The translations under genes and the position numbers were made by a program. Below the pieces are notes generated by a model that was given only the letters and a program-made list of their open reading frames with translations, did not search any database and had not been told where the DNA came from. Below are positions 32,640-45,770 of a DNA stretch of 64,000 nucleotides, piece by piece. Source of the stretch: Glandiceps talaboti (taxonomy: Eukaryota; Hemichordata; Enteropneusta; Spengelidae); assembly GCF_964340395.1 (NCBI RefSeq), contig NC_135564.1:13148391-13212390 (forward strand), in the 5' to 3' direction. Numbering within the stretch: position 1 is the first letter of the stretch; each line of letters opens with the position of its first letter.

Positions 32640-35164
32640 ATTCCTCTGGAAATATATTCAGAAATGTCACTACATTAAAATACCAAATTAAATGCCGTAA
32701 AAATTACACCTTATACTGCTTAAAGTATTGCTCCTGGCCCAGGTGGTGGTGTTGTTAAATTCTTGAAGTGCACGTGTTTATACTGTTACTGTAAATGCAG
32801 ATGTGATAAATGAAACACTTTTCCAGGGGCTTCCGTAGTTACGACAGGGTTCGGTACTCTAATGTACACAAAACACAGACATAGCCTATTTTCCCCATCT
32901 ACAACCTTACATGCAACATTTGGCATTTATCATGACAATGACATTCAAATTCAAGTTGGTCATTGATGACCGTGAGAGTACACTGTATCAGTGCTGCATT
33001 TGTGTTTTCAAGGGACGTATGTATATTGTCATTATGGATTTGCCCCAGACATCCAAAAAGCGACAAATTGTAGCAGTTTGCACAAAAATAGATTGATAAT
33101 GCTAACTTTTACTTTTAAGACAGTTAAAAAGTATACCATAGGTCACAAACAACCATACCCTCCAAAGATTGAACCCTGGACGAAGCAGGTCGGGGCATCG
33201 TGACGTCATTTGCATGCACATGGGAACATGAGTGTATGTATGTATAAAGGTTAAACAACTATATAACCTGACCTGGCAATGTTACCACTTAAATAAATTA
33301 CATTGTTTATACCCCAATATCAGCATACCATTTGTATACGTAGACCTACACTTCCCTTAAAACAGTCATAAAACGTGTGCTGAACTTTGTGATACTAACT
33401 TCAAATACACAGTATTCTTTGCTACTACTAAAAAAAAAGCTCTGGTTGTAACGTGGCTACCGTAAAATGAATAAATCGCACCAGCAGCATTACCTGGCTG
33501 TTAACTATGCTATCTGTGAACTTTGCCTATATGTTTGGTCTCTCATTGAAACATCGTCGATCCAATAAGCCTTCCACGTTTGAACATCGACAATTTGTAC
33601 TTAATTTGTAGAGGTGGCCAATAAAACTCAAATCTGGTTTGATTTACGAATACATTTATATTGGCATATCAGAAAGGACTGAGATATCCTTAAAGCCACA
33701 GTAGTTGAAATTTTTGACATTTTTTTAGTATTTACGTTCCTTAAGATTCTTGCTTCATGCTGTTCTGCTTGCTATATAGCTTGACAACCAGTTCCGCCTA
33801 CAAATCAAATATTTTGGTCCAAGACTACGGTGTATTTCAGTTTATCATCTGTGTTATTTTGTTGTGGTCGGACTCTGCAGTCCTTACTTACCTAGCTACA
33901 ACTTACAGGTCGAGACTGTCAATGATATTTATATGGTACTGACCAAGAGATCAAACTTTTAGATGAGGGAACATCTCTGGGTCTCATCCATCATACTAAA
34001 GGTAATCTTTGTGACTTATTGACAAATAAAATAATAGTGTTTGTAGACCAATTGAACACTTGTCTGCAAAGTATTAGTTGAGTTTTCACTATAATGTACG
34101 AATATTTTGTCGTTACAGCTACTGGTTGTATGGAGCTTTATATTGGTTCGAATGACGAGGGGCAATACAGTAGTCTGGATGCTAACGCACAGGCAATTGT
34201 TTCCCGAGATATGTTTCAGAACACAATAATATATCGATAATATTGAAATACTTTGCAAATAATATATGAAAGGGGTAAAAAATAACACGGGTTTCTAGGA
34301 TCTCGTAAGTCCACACACCGCGAAATATAAACTTCGCATCGGTATGCATTGGTACTGGGATTAGAAATAACTTAAGCATGTTTGCCTTATTTGTTCTCTA
34401 TCAATGTACGAATCATGTACTAGTTCATGTTCATGTTTGGGTTCAGAGCACGATGACCTATATTCACCATATACAAGAAAATGAGCTCAGATCACGATAA
34501 CCTTATTGAATTCGATATATATATATATAGGTAGTTGATTTACAAATACACACACGACAGAGTACCCCGGACAGAGTATACCACCAAATCCAATTTACAA
34601 ATAATAAGTTCAGCACTCCAGATTAGCAAATTATTGCTTAACATCACCAAATCATTAACCACGTCGTCAAAATTGCCAAATATTACACAAATATATTTTC
34701 AACCTTTTAAAAAGGTACATTTACACTGTTGCAATTGAAACGTGTAACGTGTATATAGAATAACTGGACTGGAAATCTAAAAAATAAATAACCAAGTTAT
34801 GGTTGAATTTTAAAAAGAAACCCTTTCATCACGTGGGCAAAGTTGGTTGTTTGTCACATTAGTGGGTTCATGTAATCATTAACAACCTGACTGAGACAAT
34901 TTGTTTACTTTGTGGTTTTTTTGCTCGCGTGAGATCATTGTCTATTTTGATAACGGTCTGTCTGCACTATTTTTGATAACTGGTGTGTTTTCGTTGGATG
35001 TGCCATTAAGGTGAAGTGTATTTAATACGTGTATTGTGGCAGCCTGAATTGGTACACCACAGATTGTAACCATGCAGATGTAGGTATTCCAGTGGACGTC
35101 AACCCCGAAATATTTATTTATAGACCTATATGACTAATGACATCTGTTTCTATTCTTTTCTTAG
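32640..35164. other. Gene-poor spacer
   Basis: AT-rich intergenic DNA with no recognised gene or repeat array. A pyrimidine-rich acceptor (ctattcttttcttag, ending at 35164) marks the probable start of the downstream gene's coding exon and implies an upstream noncoding exon in this spacer. Confidence 0.5.
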
Positions 35165-35319
35165 CGCATCCTCTGTCACCCTTTTCGTTACAGGTTGTAG
35201 TCTGCAGGTGGACGGTAATAGTTGACACCTGCTGAATAGAACCACGTTGACGCAGCACGGCCAAGCAGGGTGCTCGGTCTTCGTGTTCAAACCGCAGCGT
35301 GGAACGGTAGCTGCCAAAA

Positions 35320-36225
35320 ATGGAACACAGCAAGGAAATATCGCCTCCACCATGGAAATTTCGACAGGAAAGTTATGGTTTTATCGTTCCCCCAAAGCAC
35401 CTTATCCAGAAAGTTGATGAGTTGGTTGACGATACAGAAGTAGACGAGTCGTCACAACCCAAACATGTGGTAATTCCTGTTACAATAAGAACGCAATATG
35501 GCGAGCAATTTACATTGAAAGTCCACGAATGTGACTATGTCTACATAGTGAAATCACTGATCGAAGGGCATACCGAAATTGACACAAACCACCAACGAAT
35601 GACCTACCGAGGACAACTCTTGGAAGACGAGAAAATGTTATTCGAGTATGGAATAGAAAAGGAAGCCGTCCTCAATATTTATCGTAGTCTAGACGGAATG
35701 ATGTCAATGACGATAATCATACGCAGTCTCCGAGAAGAAGATACCACGGTTCACCTCGAGCCGCTCAGCACCATACTTGAAGCTAAACAAGTATTTGAAA
35801 AGATGGTGAATATTCCGGCAGACTTGACCGAATTTGTGTACATGGGTCAAATTCTGAATGATAGTCTGACCTTGTACGACTATGAAATAATGTCATCCAG
35901 TGTTATCTACGTCGTGTATCGCCACTACCCCATCATTGTGAAGACACTGCGCCGAAGAAGTTACCAAATTAGCGTCAACCCAACGACCACGGTATGGGAA
36001 ATTAAAGCAAAGATCTACGAAAACGAAGGAATCGCTGTAAATGATCAGCATTTGGTGTTTGGTGGTAGAGAAATGTTTGACGACTATGATCTTCATTTCT
36101 ACAGTGCAACAAAACCGTATTCCACCATGCTGCTTGTTACAGGTGATGTCGACATCGTCAGGAAAGAAAACGGAAAGTTTTCCATATTGCAACAGTCCAA
36201 GAGAAGATATTGCGTTCTTCAGTAA
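35320..36225 (+). CDS. Triple ubiquitin-like domain protein, no diglycine
   Basis: A 301-residue protein in one coding exon. The start AAAATGG has a good context. After a 49-residue leader come three head-to-tail ubiquitin-like folds: about 50-125 (VIPVTIRTQYGEQFTLKV ... EYGIEKEAVLNIY), 128-201 (MTIIIRSLREEDTTVHLE ... YDYEIMSSSVIYVVY) and 204-276 (PIIVKTLRRRSYQISV ... WEIKAKIYENEGI). The last is closest to ubiquitin (IFVKTL, KAKIxxxEGI). The spacing of about 76 residues is that of polyubiquitin. The domains are strongly diverged, and none ends in Gly-Gly before the next, so cleavage into single units or conjugation is unlikely. A basic tail ends RRYCVLQ. AATAAA lies 8 bp past the stop (36233-36238). 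It is probably an adaptor or decoy ubiquitin-fold protein; its function is unknown. Confidence 0.85.
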   Translation: MEHSKEISPPPWKFRQESYGFIVPPKHLIQKVDELVDDTEVDESSQPKHVVIPVTIRTQYGEQFTLKVHECDYVYIVKSLIEGHTEIDTNHQRMTYRGQLLEDEKMLFEYGIEKEAVLNIYRSLDGMMSMTIIIRSLREEDTTVHLEPLSTILEAKQVFEKMVNIPADLTEFVYMGQILNDSLTLYDYEIMSSSVIYVVYRHYPIIVKTLRRRSYQISVNPTTTVWEIKAKIYENEGIAVNDQHLVFGGREMFDDYDLHFYSATKPYSTMLLVTGDVDIVRKENGKFSILQQSKRRYCVLQ

Positions 36226-36382
36226 AGACAGAAATAAACTTAATTTGTCTTGCGAGTAGGGTATCGAACTTTTACCGGACAAATTATCAGTTATGTTATC
36301 GAAGAACCCGGGATACTCTCTAGTAATTTTCGGTCAGCGCGAGTTACGAGAAAGGTACTCCAATGGAAGGTTACAATTGATA

Positions 36383-36515
36383 TATAGACATTGCGAGGAA
36401 AGAGAACAACAAGTTTTCCATGCAGCAACATTCCAAGATAAAGGCTTTTTTGTCCTTCAGTAAGGACAAAATAAGACTAAATGAAACTTAATATGTCCTG
36501 AACATTAACCGAACT
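36383..36515 (+). pseudogene. Partial copy of the 3' end of the ubiquitin-like gene
   Basis: gacattgcgaggaaagagaa ... gttttccatgcagcaaca ... cttcagtaaggacaaaat matches the last 25 or so codons and the start of the 3' UTR of the gene ending at 36225 (gacatcgtcaggaaagaaaa ... cttcagtaaagacagaaat). No upstream part is present, so this is a 3'-only tandem duplicate. Confidence 0.7.
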
Positions 36516-37180
36516 GTAACCAAACAGATTAAAATGAGCTTTTCTCGATAAAAAGATAAAAATATCGAAACAAACGATGCAACTTGTGACCTGGCTACAA
36601 AAACCCAGCTTGGTGCAGAAACATCAATTTAAACTTCACACAAAGAACAGTTTTCACAACTTGTAAATAGTAGATATTCAATATGGTGTCACAAAAAATG
36701 GGTAAGTCCTCTTTTAGGTCCTAACCCGTTGCTCCTCACCTTGCCTGCCAAAAGAACATGTATATTTATAACGCAACCTCACTAAGCCAACCCCAAGAGT
36801 TTTGTATATTTGTTTGGCTTATTCCATTCTGATGTTTTACGGTTTACTAAAAAGAGGGTGTCCTCAAGGAAGTCTTACCATAAAACGTAACAGAGTATAG
36901 CTATCTAAGAACATTGCAATTCTATTTTTTACACATTTACATACACCACAGATTTTGTACTTCTTTGTTATTATGCAAAGTATTTTGTAGTAGTTTTGTA
37001 GTTTTATACTGGAGTTCGAATCAAACTTCTTGAAAGAGCACACTGTATATATGTGTGAAAATAGTCAAAGATTCAAGACGTTGTGTTTGTGTACATTACT
37101 CTATACATGTAGTTCTATATTTCAACGTATTTCTTTCCTAAATAACAATATCTGTGTAGATATAAATAGCATGTTAATAT
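36516..37180. other. Spacer
   Basis: AT-rich, with no feature recognised. Confidence 0.5.
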
Positions 37181-37181
37181 T

Positions 37182-37539
37182 ACGTATACATACATACATA
37201 CATACATACATACATACATACATACATACATACATACATACATACATACATACATTACATACATTACATACATGCATGCATGCATGCATGCATGCATGCA
37301 TACATACATACATACATACATACATACATACATACATACATACATACATACATACATACATACATACATACATACATACATACATACACATACATTACAT
37401 ACATGCATGCATGCATGCATACATACATACATACATACATACATACATACATACATACATACATACATACATACATACATACACATACATTACATACATA
37501 CATGCATACATACATACATGCATGCATACATACATGCAT

Positions 37540-37574
<35 letters not shown>

Positions 37575-37647
37575 TACATACATACATACATACATACATA
37601 CAGACAGACAGACAGACAGACAGACAGATAGACAGACAGACAGACAT
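37182..37647. repeat. Compound (TACA)n/(GCAT)n/(CA)n/(CAGA)n microsatellite
   Basis: 466 bp of tetranucleotide repeats in blocks: taca, gcat, taca, a repeated acattacatacatgcatg junction, ca, taca and finally gaca. The repeated junction shows that a larger unit of about 150 bp was duplicated. Confidence 0.97.
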
Positions 37648-39540
37648 ATTTATTTGTTAATAGTATTTTTTCTGAATTGATCATCAAGTTCAGTATTTTT
37701 TTCATTCGAAACTGCCAGATATATGTGAAATTTACATGATAATACTTTATACTTATTTACAAGACTAAGTTTTGATATTATTAGAGTTTATTATAAAATG
37801 TACCTAATATGTACAATATATCTATATTGTTTATGAAATCTCTATGCCCGGACATTGCCATCGCCTGGAGATAGAGGGCGAGCTTGATTCTGCAGTTTCG
37901 AAGTCTTGAGCAAAGAATCATAGTGTAATGTACAAAAAATATCATAAGTAAATGTGTTCTAATACCTAGCTATTATATTACATTCTATTTTCGTTGTTCG
38001 TTGAGTATGTTTCACTGATAATAAAATGAATAATTTGAATCTAACACACACATTGTCTGGACAAAACTTTTATTTCTGTAGTTTGGTGACACTGTATAGA
38101 GAAAAAAATTTGCAATGGATAATTTGTCTTTGTCTCTGGGTTCTATCCAGAAAGTTGAAACTAAACCAAAAGGTTACCCCCCCCCCCACCACCACCACCA
38201 AAACAATGGCTACCATTGTCAGGTGTCTTGGTATGTATATAAATAAACATGATATCAAAACAATGTCATTTGAACACCACATGGAATTCGAAGCCGAGGC
38301 TCCTCCCACTAGCATATGATTGACATCTGTTTATTCGGCAGAAGTCCGATACTTGTAGCAAACCGTTATACAGCCCATTTCATGATAGTGTTCACTGCCT
38401 CTGTTTGATACAAACCATGCAGAACTGCACATGCTACACTAGTCTTCACATAGAACAATAGTTTTTTTGCAACATTTTGTCTAAAATGAAATGCAAGTAT
38501 GCGCCACCATGCAGACATCAAACAGCAGACATCAAAACATTGGCGTCCAAGTGTCTGCCTCTAGCTGCAATACGTTAAAAAATATTTAAATATATAATGT
38601 AGCAAGAAATTGCGATCTTACTATCACAAAGTGTAGAATTTCCATTTCTTATTAGTTTCTGCATAGTTGCATCATACAGCGCCAATGAACACTAACAGGA
38701 AATGGGCTGTATCTGTGACTCATTGCATGCCCTTCAACAGTAAAAATTAAAAAGCGAACTTTTTACAAGGTCATATCCAGATAAAATTGAAATATACAGA
38801 TATGGCCAATGTCAGATTGGGATTAAAATTTTGGTATGAAAAAAAACGTATCTCGAAAATATGGAAACAAATTCGAAAAATGGCTACAGTTTATCAGGGC
38901 TTTAATTCAGTAATATCCATTTTCGTCTCATCCGCAATGTTCAACCATGACATCAATTCCAGTTAATAGGACCGTTTAAACACACTGTCGATGAAAGTGT
39001 CCACAAACTTGTTGACCATCAGTGAAACTGCCCTCAATCTTGTTAATTGTCACAAATGAAACTATCAGCAATGTTGTTAACTATCACATATGACTCTGTC
39101 CATATCCACACAGACGTTTGCCCCAAAGGTCACGATCATGTTAATTATATTAAACAGGCACAAACCGTACTAAAACTTATCAGTTATCTTATGGGGTATA
39201 ATATCTCTCATGTGGGATTAACATTTCTACAGGTGTTTATTAGTCTTTTTCAAAGATTTATTGCATCCACCTTCGAATGATCTATATAGATACTGCAATA
39301 GTTGATGTAATATATACATATGCATATGACTGACAACTTCAACAATAACTTGGTATACGACCCAGTTGCAAGGCTCTTTACTTCGTGTACTTTCTGAAAT
39401 CGTTTGCCTGTAGTTACTGCCCTCTTCGGTGGAAATGTAAATCTATTGGTATCTTATCTTATCTCAGTCCTCAATTTTATCAATGCTAATCCGGTTTCTA
39501 TATAAGACACGCCAATTTTGAAATATGTTTTATTCTTATT
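37648..39540. other. Gene-poor spacer
   Basis: Contains a C-run at 38175-38184 and a degraded piece of the TTAA-ended repeat family near 38793-38850 (gccaatgtcagattggg, aattttggtatgaaaaaa). No gene seen. Confidence 0.5.
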
Positions 39541-39547
39541 CTACTTG

Positions 39548-39730
39548 TATACATACATACATACATACATACATACATACATACATACATACATACATAC
39601 ATACATACATACATACATACATACATACATACATACATACATACATACATACATACATACATACATACATACATACATACATACATACATACATACATAC
39701 ATACATACATACATACATACATACATACAT

Positions 39731-39793
<63 letters not shown>

Positions 39794-39832
39794 TACATAC
39801 ATACATACATACATACATACACATGCATACAT
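39548..39832. repeat. (TACA)n then (CA)n microsatellite
   Basis: About 50 uninterrupted taca units, 21 ca units and a further taca run. Among the longest pure tetranucleotide tracts in the window. Confidence 0.97.
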
Positions 39833-40219
39833 ACCAAGTTTTAGTTCCGTCAATATTTTGCAATATATTCATTATGATGGCGATAGACTACTAGGTGATT
39901 CAACCATAGACAGTGGAGAAGCCACTGTTTATGATTCAACAGGTGGTATTTACCATATGACTCGCTCGGGCCTTCGGTCCTCGATATCAGTATACGATTA
40001 TAGTAGTATTGCGCCGGATCGGAGCGCCGCAACGAGTTAAGTTTAGATAAAACGTAGGGAAAAAAGGCGCGAGCGACTGTCGACAGTCTATGTATAGTGT
40101 TGGGACGACTACGATTGGCAGTGAACTATTAAGAGTCAACCAACATACGGCGTTTATCCCCCGCTCTGTTTATACCCCTTTGATTCCTGAAACAGTTCAG
40201 AGATTTTTTTCTAGTCTAA

Positions 40220-40600
40220 ATCCGTGGTAATCAACGACACCACATAAATTTGACACAGATCGGGCTGATTTTGTGCGATATTGTTTCCATTGCGACAAAC
40301 TTAATTTCTGGCCATCACGCTTAAAAGTTTTGTAGGTGCCTTTTGTCGTTCATCATTACGTCCTCTTCAGTGTTGTTGTACACAAACTCCTTATCATGCT
40401 TTTCAGAATCTTATAAGCCTATATCATGTCACCCGTACCTACCTCTAATGCACTTAGTTTCCAATGTTGTAAGTCCAAGCACATATCTAAGGCCTTTCTG
40501 TATACGTTTTCTCTTGACATTCTATAATTAATTTAATAACACGATGTTGAACCTTCTCAAGGAAAGCAACGCCTTTCTTCAACCATAGAACGCAGGCTTT
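40220..40600 (-). mobile_element. LINE fragment: C-terminal end of reverse transcriptase ORF
   Basis: On the minus strand the segment begins VLWLKKGVAFLEKVQHRVIKLI, matching the conserved thumb-region pattern (WLKKDIxLLEKVQRRATKLI) of Jockey/CR1/L2-type LINE reverse transcriptases. Matches to the following LGLTTLE, IRGR and YKIL blocks are spread over different frames. It is a dead, 5'-truncated remnant. A T-run and a G-run lie beyond its 5' side (about 40610-40642). Confidence 0.7.
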
Positions 40601-40609
40601 TTTCTCTTT

Positions 40610-40642
40610 TCTTTTTCTTTTTTTTTTTTTTGGGGGGGGGGG
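40610..40642. repeat. Homopolymer T-run and G-run
   Basis: A mixed c/t then pure t tract runs directly into a G-run of about 10. Confidence 0.9.
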
Positions 40643-42480
40643 TCATCCAAAAATTAATATTGCTGTTGGCAACAGAATCGTCGGGAACCACAGGTTTTAT
40701 TGACATTGCATTGCCATTTCAAGACACAAGTCAACATAAATGCGATACCAGGTGAGATTGAAGTATTTATTTAACCACTGTTAAAAATTGCGTCTCAAGC
40801 TGACCAGGTCATCTCACCCTGTTGTTCCTGATCTTCCTCCAAGTCACGCCATTTATCTAAAATATTAGTATTGTTCTATTCTTCTTCTATGATTTGTTTT
40901 AATTTTCTCTTCTGAAAATTCCAAAAATGTTTAATAGGCCAAAAGGAAGTCTTGCCACAACAGATTTGTTCAAGGTTGTCGATATCATCAAGATCTCGTC
41001 GGGCGATGTACCGTGATGTACATAATCACCATGCATCGAAAATTAAAAGCACTGCTCTCGATCTCTCGATCTCACACGTGTGAACAGTGCGAAGTCGTGC
41101 ATACTAGTAGACACTGCCAGATAACTATTCAAGTGTTTTGGTCAATAGCAGGTATAGATGGATACACCGTGTGTAACCGTCTTGATACGATACAGTAACA
41201 AAATGTTTACCGTTATTATCACAGACACCTCTCTTATCCGAAACAGTCACCGGTAACGGTATTTTTTGAATATCGTAAATAAATATGATAACTTCATTAT
41301 TCTGTATTATGATCATCCTAGACTAGAATATCGCCATCCCTGGAATGGAATATTAGTTCACAAGTGACTGTGGGCGTAGCCTACCTGTAGGGACTTGTAG
41401 ACTCAAAGGACTAGCGCTACTACGCTATTTATTTCATATCCTAACTGCGCTGCGCTGTCCCTTCTCGAATTTGCAAAATATATGAATTTGCAGGATCAGT
41501 GCTTGACGTGAACAATTACAGGCCTATCTCAATTCTGTCTTTTCTCAGCACAATTATTGAATTTTTGTAATAGATCAACACCACCAAAGTCTTATAGGAA
41601 ACGATTATAAAGAAAAATGTAGCACAGATATTAAAACAGCCTTTGAATTTTAATATGCACTTTTCATTTCAGAAGAGATAAAATTAAGCAATTTTTTCCA
41701 TCCATGTCATTTCGAATGAAACATACAAAATTCATTTTAATAATTTTTTTAAATAAAAAATATTCCAAGGAAACGGATGTACTGGATTGAATACTTAATA
41801 TGCGAGCATCCGCAAATAGTCCTTTCCCGTTCGTATTCTACTCAATTGAGTTTTGATCGCCAAGAGATGCTAATCTTACAGATAAGTTGTACGTTGTTGT
41901 GATCTGTTACGGTCAAACCTTGGAGGTAGAATGACTTGTTACCTTCAAGAGTACTAGCTTAGTAAACTATAAACATGTATGAATGAACGTGAATGTGATA
42001 TTAAGACAGGTCTGGTCAACCTGGATCCTGTTTTTCTCACTTTTCGACTGCTAAAAAAGGAGAAAACATTCCCCGGATAACAAAAACTCGGAAATGTACA
42101 ATGACACAAGCAACTAATCTTACGCAATTCTAATATTTCTTGTGAAATTATATAATAGGATATATATGCTATATAGGGACTGTAAAATTGTTCAACAAAC
42201 TCGTGTGATACCTGCGACTACACGACGCTGTGAGTGTAACTTCTGGCAGCACTCTTGAGATTATCTGTGTTGATAAAATATATATTGGCAATGGTATTAA
42301 TATTAGGTTATTTGTGACGAACACTTGGTGGCGCTGTCACTTGAACGGGGTGGCGAGAACCCAAGCGGAAGATTGTTTTAATTTAGAGGTCTTTCTTCGC
42401 AAGTCTTACGGTCTTAGATGTATCAAATTCCCTCTTTATTTCAATAAACTCTGCGATTTCTTCACTGTATTGTTAACCAC
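40643..42480. other. Gene-poor spacer
   Basis: AT-rich DNA with no recognised gene. A CTCF-like but imperfect acacttggtggcgc lies near 42322-42335. Confidence 0.45.
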
Positions 42481-42937
42481 GAAGTAACTTTATTTTGGAG
42501 AGCCGGCCATGATAGCGCCCCCTTGAGGAGGCTTGATGAAAAAATGTGTGAGAAATGCATTTTGGCTGTGCTGTGTCCAGACACTCATCGAGACTTGAAG
42601 TAAAACCGTCTTTGTGTGTATGAGAGCCAAGAAGAAGATGATCGGTGCATACCGTGTTGTTCCTCAGAGGATGAAGATGTTTTCATCTTCATCCCAAAGT
42701 TTATATCTTTCTGTAAATCAGGTGATTACTTCACATATGCCCAATTCAAACATACCCGCCCCTTTTCTACCAATGGATTACTTATTGTTTACATTTCGCC
42801 TTCAATGGTTGTTCTTTTATTTCCCTCGGCTAGGAGTTGCTCCGAAAGTGCGATCTAAGTCCAAGGAACTGGAAGTGACCTTTGAAGTGAGGCCCACAAC
42901 CAGTAGCGTAGTTTAAACATGACTGGAAACATGGAAG
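42481..42937 (+). other. Candidate distal first exon of HNF4
   Basis: A CpG-richer patch (42480-43340) holds ATG at 42919-42921, encoding MTGNME, followed by a donor GAAG|GTAACG at 42937/42938. The exon ends in phase 1, exactly what the HNF4 exon at 60113 requires (G + AG gives Glu). Vertebrate HNF4A first exons also end in phase 1. The 17-kb intron and the short coding part make this a proposal only. Confidence 0.3.
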
Positions 42938-44470
42938 GTAACGTTTTTTCAGCTGTTGTTACATGATGTATAAGTAATGTAAACACCACACAGCGATTCG
43001 TCGGTGTGGCGCTCAGGTGTTGGGTGGCATCTAACATCGACGGTGGAGTCATGAGCCAAATCGAAATAGGTCATTTTTGTTGCGCTACTCTACCGAAATA
43101 CCGGCAAAATACAGCGTGTAAGAATCGTGTGTTGTCAAACCAACACTGTAAATAACATATCTCATACACGATTGGTGTATTACGAAGCAGAGAAGACAGA
43201 GTTGCAAACGATGCTGCGTGTATGAACGTACCGACATATGATTTTGAGTTGTTAGTTTTCGATTGCATCTGTACACTATATGTGCATGGCGAATACCTGG
43301 CGGGTCTGTGGCCGGCCAAGTCGTCGCGTCGCTTAGTACTTAATCTTGAAAACATGAAAATGCATGCCTCAAAACCAACATGATTTGTTTAGTGCTGACA
43401 ACTTTACCACCCAAGAAGTATATATATGCATATATAATGAATTCGAAATTGGCAAGGATTTCCGTCATAAAAATGGATGATAAATTTTTTTTTGGTCAAA
43501 AAATAAACTATTGATTTTTCGGTGAGTTTTGATCAGTTGAGATATTAACATTGTAGGAATGACAATGGATGTATGAAGAAGAACTTAGCAGTTAGGAATG
43601 TGTAATATTATAAATCATGTGTTTTTCTTCCAAATCTGTATTTATTGTTATGGTAATTTCCACCCCAGACTATGGAGTGAATTGTTAGTCTTGCTGTAAA
43701 TAATGTCAATATTTTCTTCATACCTCCATGGTATATATATAAACAGATGATATGCATACACATCTGTAGTCCTGCTTCGGAACAGAAATAAGCACAGAGA
43801 CTCAATTCTGATTGTTGCCCCTCTGGAGAATTCTGGAGGTAGGAAAGGACTACCTCCATGGGAGAATAGTCAGCAGTCAAAATTAAATCCTGGTTTACTT
43901 CATGTGTAAGCAGGATTATGACACGTCTGTATATAAACATACAAATGTTGTTGTGTTGGCTTCTTCTGCTAAAAACATAGACCCTACATACCTATTATAC
44001 CTGACTTCTAAGATTTAAGATTGAATAATATGCCTCCAAGACATACATGTATATAGATATATTACACAGCAAAACATACAGTGAAATATTGCAGCAGGAA
44101 ATATTCAGTTACAGATGAGGATGTTTTTAGCAAAATTGATCGATTTGTTGAGATTGTCAAGATATTTTACTGAAAACATCACTCACTGACACCATGGCTA
44201 AAATGTTACTCTTTGACGCAGAGTAAATGAATATATTAATGTAAAGTTTAATCATAGATGTAGGAGAGAGATCGAGAGGGAGAGAGATCTGTCCAACGTC
44301 TGTTGTTTAAATACATCTATTGAAGAATTTTGGGGGTGTAGCAAATCCAGATTATACCATGCTATTATGCTGGACTGTAGATTTGAAATTATATCAACAG
44401 TTTGGAGCAAAATTTTCACAACAAATATGAATCACTATACATAATAAAACACTGACAGTATTCAAAATCT
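42938..44470. other. Possible HNF4 intron; no feature recognised
   Basis: The first 400 bp are comparatively CpG-rich; the rest is AT-rich. The short minus-strand ORFs here lack any family signature. Confidence 0.4.
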
Positions 44471-44483
44471 TATATGCCAGCTG

Positions 44484-44485
<2 letters not shown>

Positions 44486-44576
<91 letters not shown>
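44486..44576. repeat. (CA)n microsatellite
   Basis: Two CA tracts joined by a short tacatacata. Confidence 0.96.
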
Positions 44577-45705
44577 CACATTCTTGCACACAACAGAAAA
44601 AAAACAAAATTTACGATATCACTCTCTAGACAATGATGAAATTGTAGAGACAATTTACATCTTAGGTTGGGCCCATAACATACAGACAAGATACACAGCA
44701 GCCACCAATAAACTGTGCTTGCTACATGCACAACAAGCTAGACTATTTTCTGTATGTATAGCCTGAATGTATATGCTGTAATTCCTGCATAAATTGTTTT
44801 AGAATACGTCATGGCAACTTTGGCTAAAAGTTCACCATAATATTATCGATATAAGTTCAGTGGTTCGATAGTATATATGAAACAGATATAAAATCATGCA
44901 AAATAGAGTTTTGATATTTGAATCAAGAGTTACTAATTGTAAAAAAATATGTTTGATTGGTATAATTGTCCATAGAACTTAGAAGTGAAATATTTGCTCC
45001 ATAAAAAGAAAACTCTCTCTGACCCAAATAAAAGTTAACATAATTTTTTCACTATTATTTTAAAATGTCCATACTAATGTAACTTTTAAAATATCAAAGT
45101 TTTCACATTTTGTAAGTATATTGCGAGAAAAAAAAAGATATTGTAAATTTAATTTATTGCATTGTATTTTCATTGAGCTTTGAGCAGCACCCTTTGACGT
45201 TATCATTCTTATTTCAATGAATGCAAAGTCATAACAAAAGTATTCGGCAAAGACTACAGAAATTTCGGGCAAGATAATTCCTTGTTTTGACTATGGTTTC
45301 ACCTTTGACCTTAGATTTACTACTTGCACTGATTAGGTCAAACATTGAAAAAAACCTTGGCTTCAGAATCAGAATCAGTTTGAAATCACCTTTGAATCTG
45401 ACTCTGATGCTTGCATCAATTTCAGTACCAGATATGAATGATTCCAATAATCCTGGATGATACTTAGTCAAACAACATCATTAAAACAACTGCAAGTGAC
45501 CCCCACTTCACAGTCTCTTGACAAGGGTGGGAATGCCTCAGCTTGTTTTCGTTTGGGAAAAATACCTAAAATTAAAATAAATATTTGTCTGGCTTCTAAG
45601 GTATTTGTACATTGGTATGTATGTTACCATCACTTTGAAAGACTGTAGGAAACTCAATACAAAAAAATGTCAAAGATATCACCATAGAGAATTAGAACCT
45701 GCTGT

Positions 45706-45712
45706 TGTTGTC

Positions 45713-45752
<40 letters not shown>

Positions 45753-45770
45753 GTGTTGTTGTCAATGTGA
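45706..45770. repeat. (CAA)n microsatellite with inverted flanks
   Basis: About 13 caa units. The flanks tgttgttgtcaacaac and gtgttgttgtcaat are complementary to the array, so the tract can fold into alternative hairpins. Confidence 0.9.

Noticed and set aside
35118-35353. Minus-strand ORFs opposite the ubiquitin-like gene start
   Set aside because: No protein features; they overlap the leader of a clearly coding plus-strand exon.
37030-37705. 216-residue ORF and overlapping frames
   Set aside because: Almost entirely taca/gcat/caga repeats; the short unique N-terminal part has no family features.
39498-40040. 171-residue ORF over a taca tract
   Set aside because: Repeat reading through into unique DNA without coding signals.
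42614-42916. 100-residue ORF in the CpG-richer patch
   Set aside because: No family signature; two overlapping frames are open, and the patch is better explained as a promoter/first-exon region.
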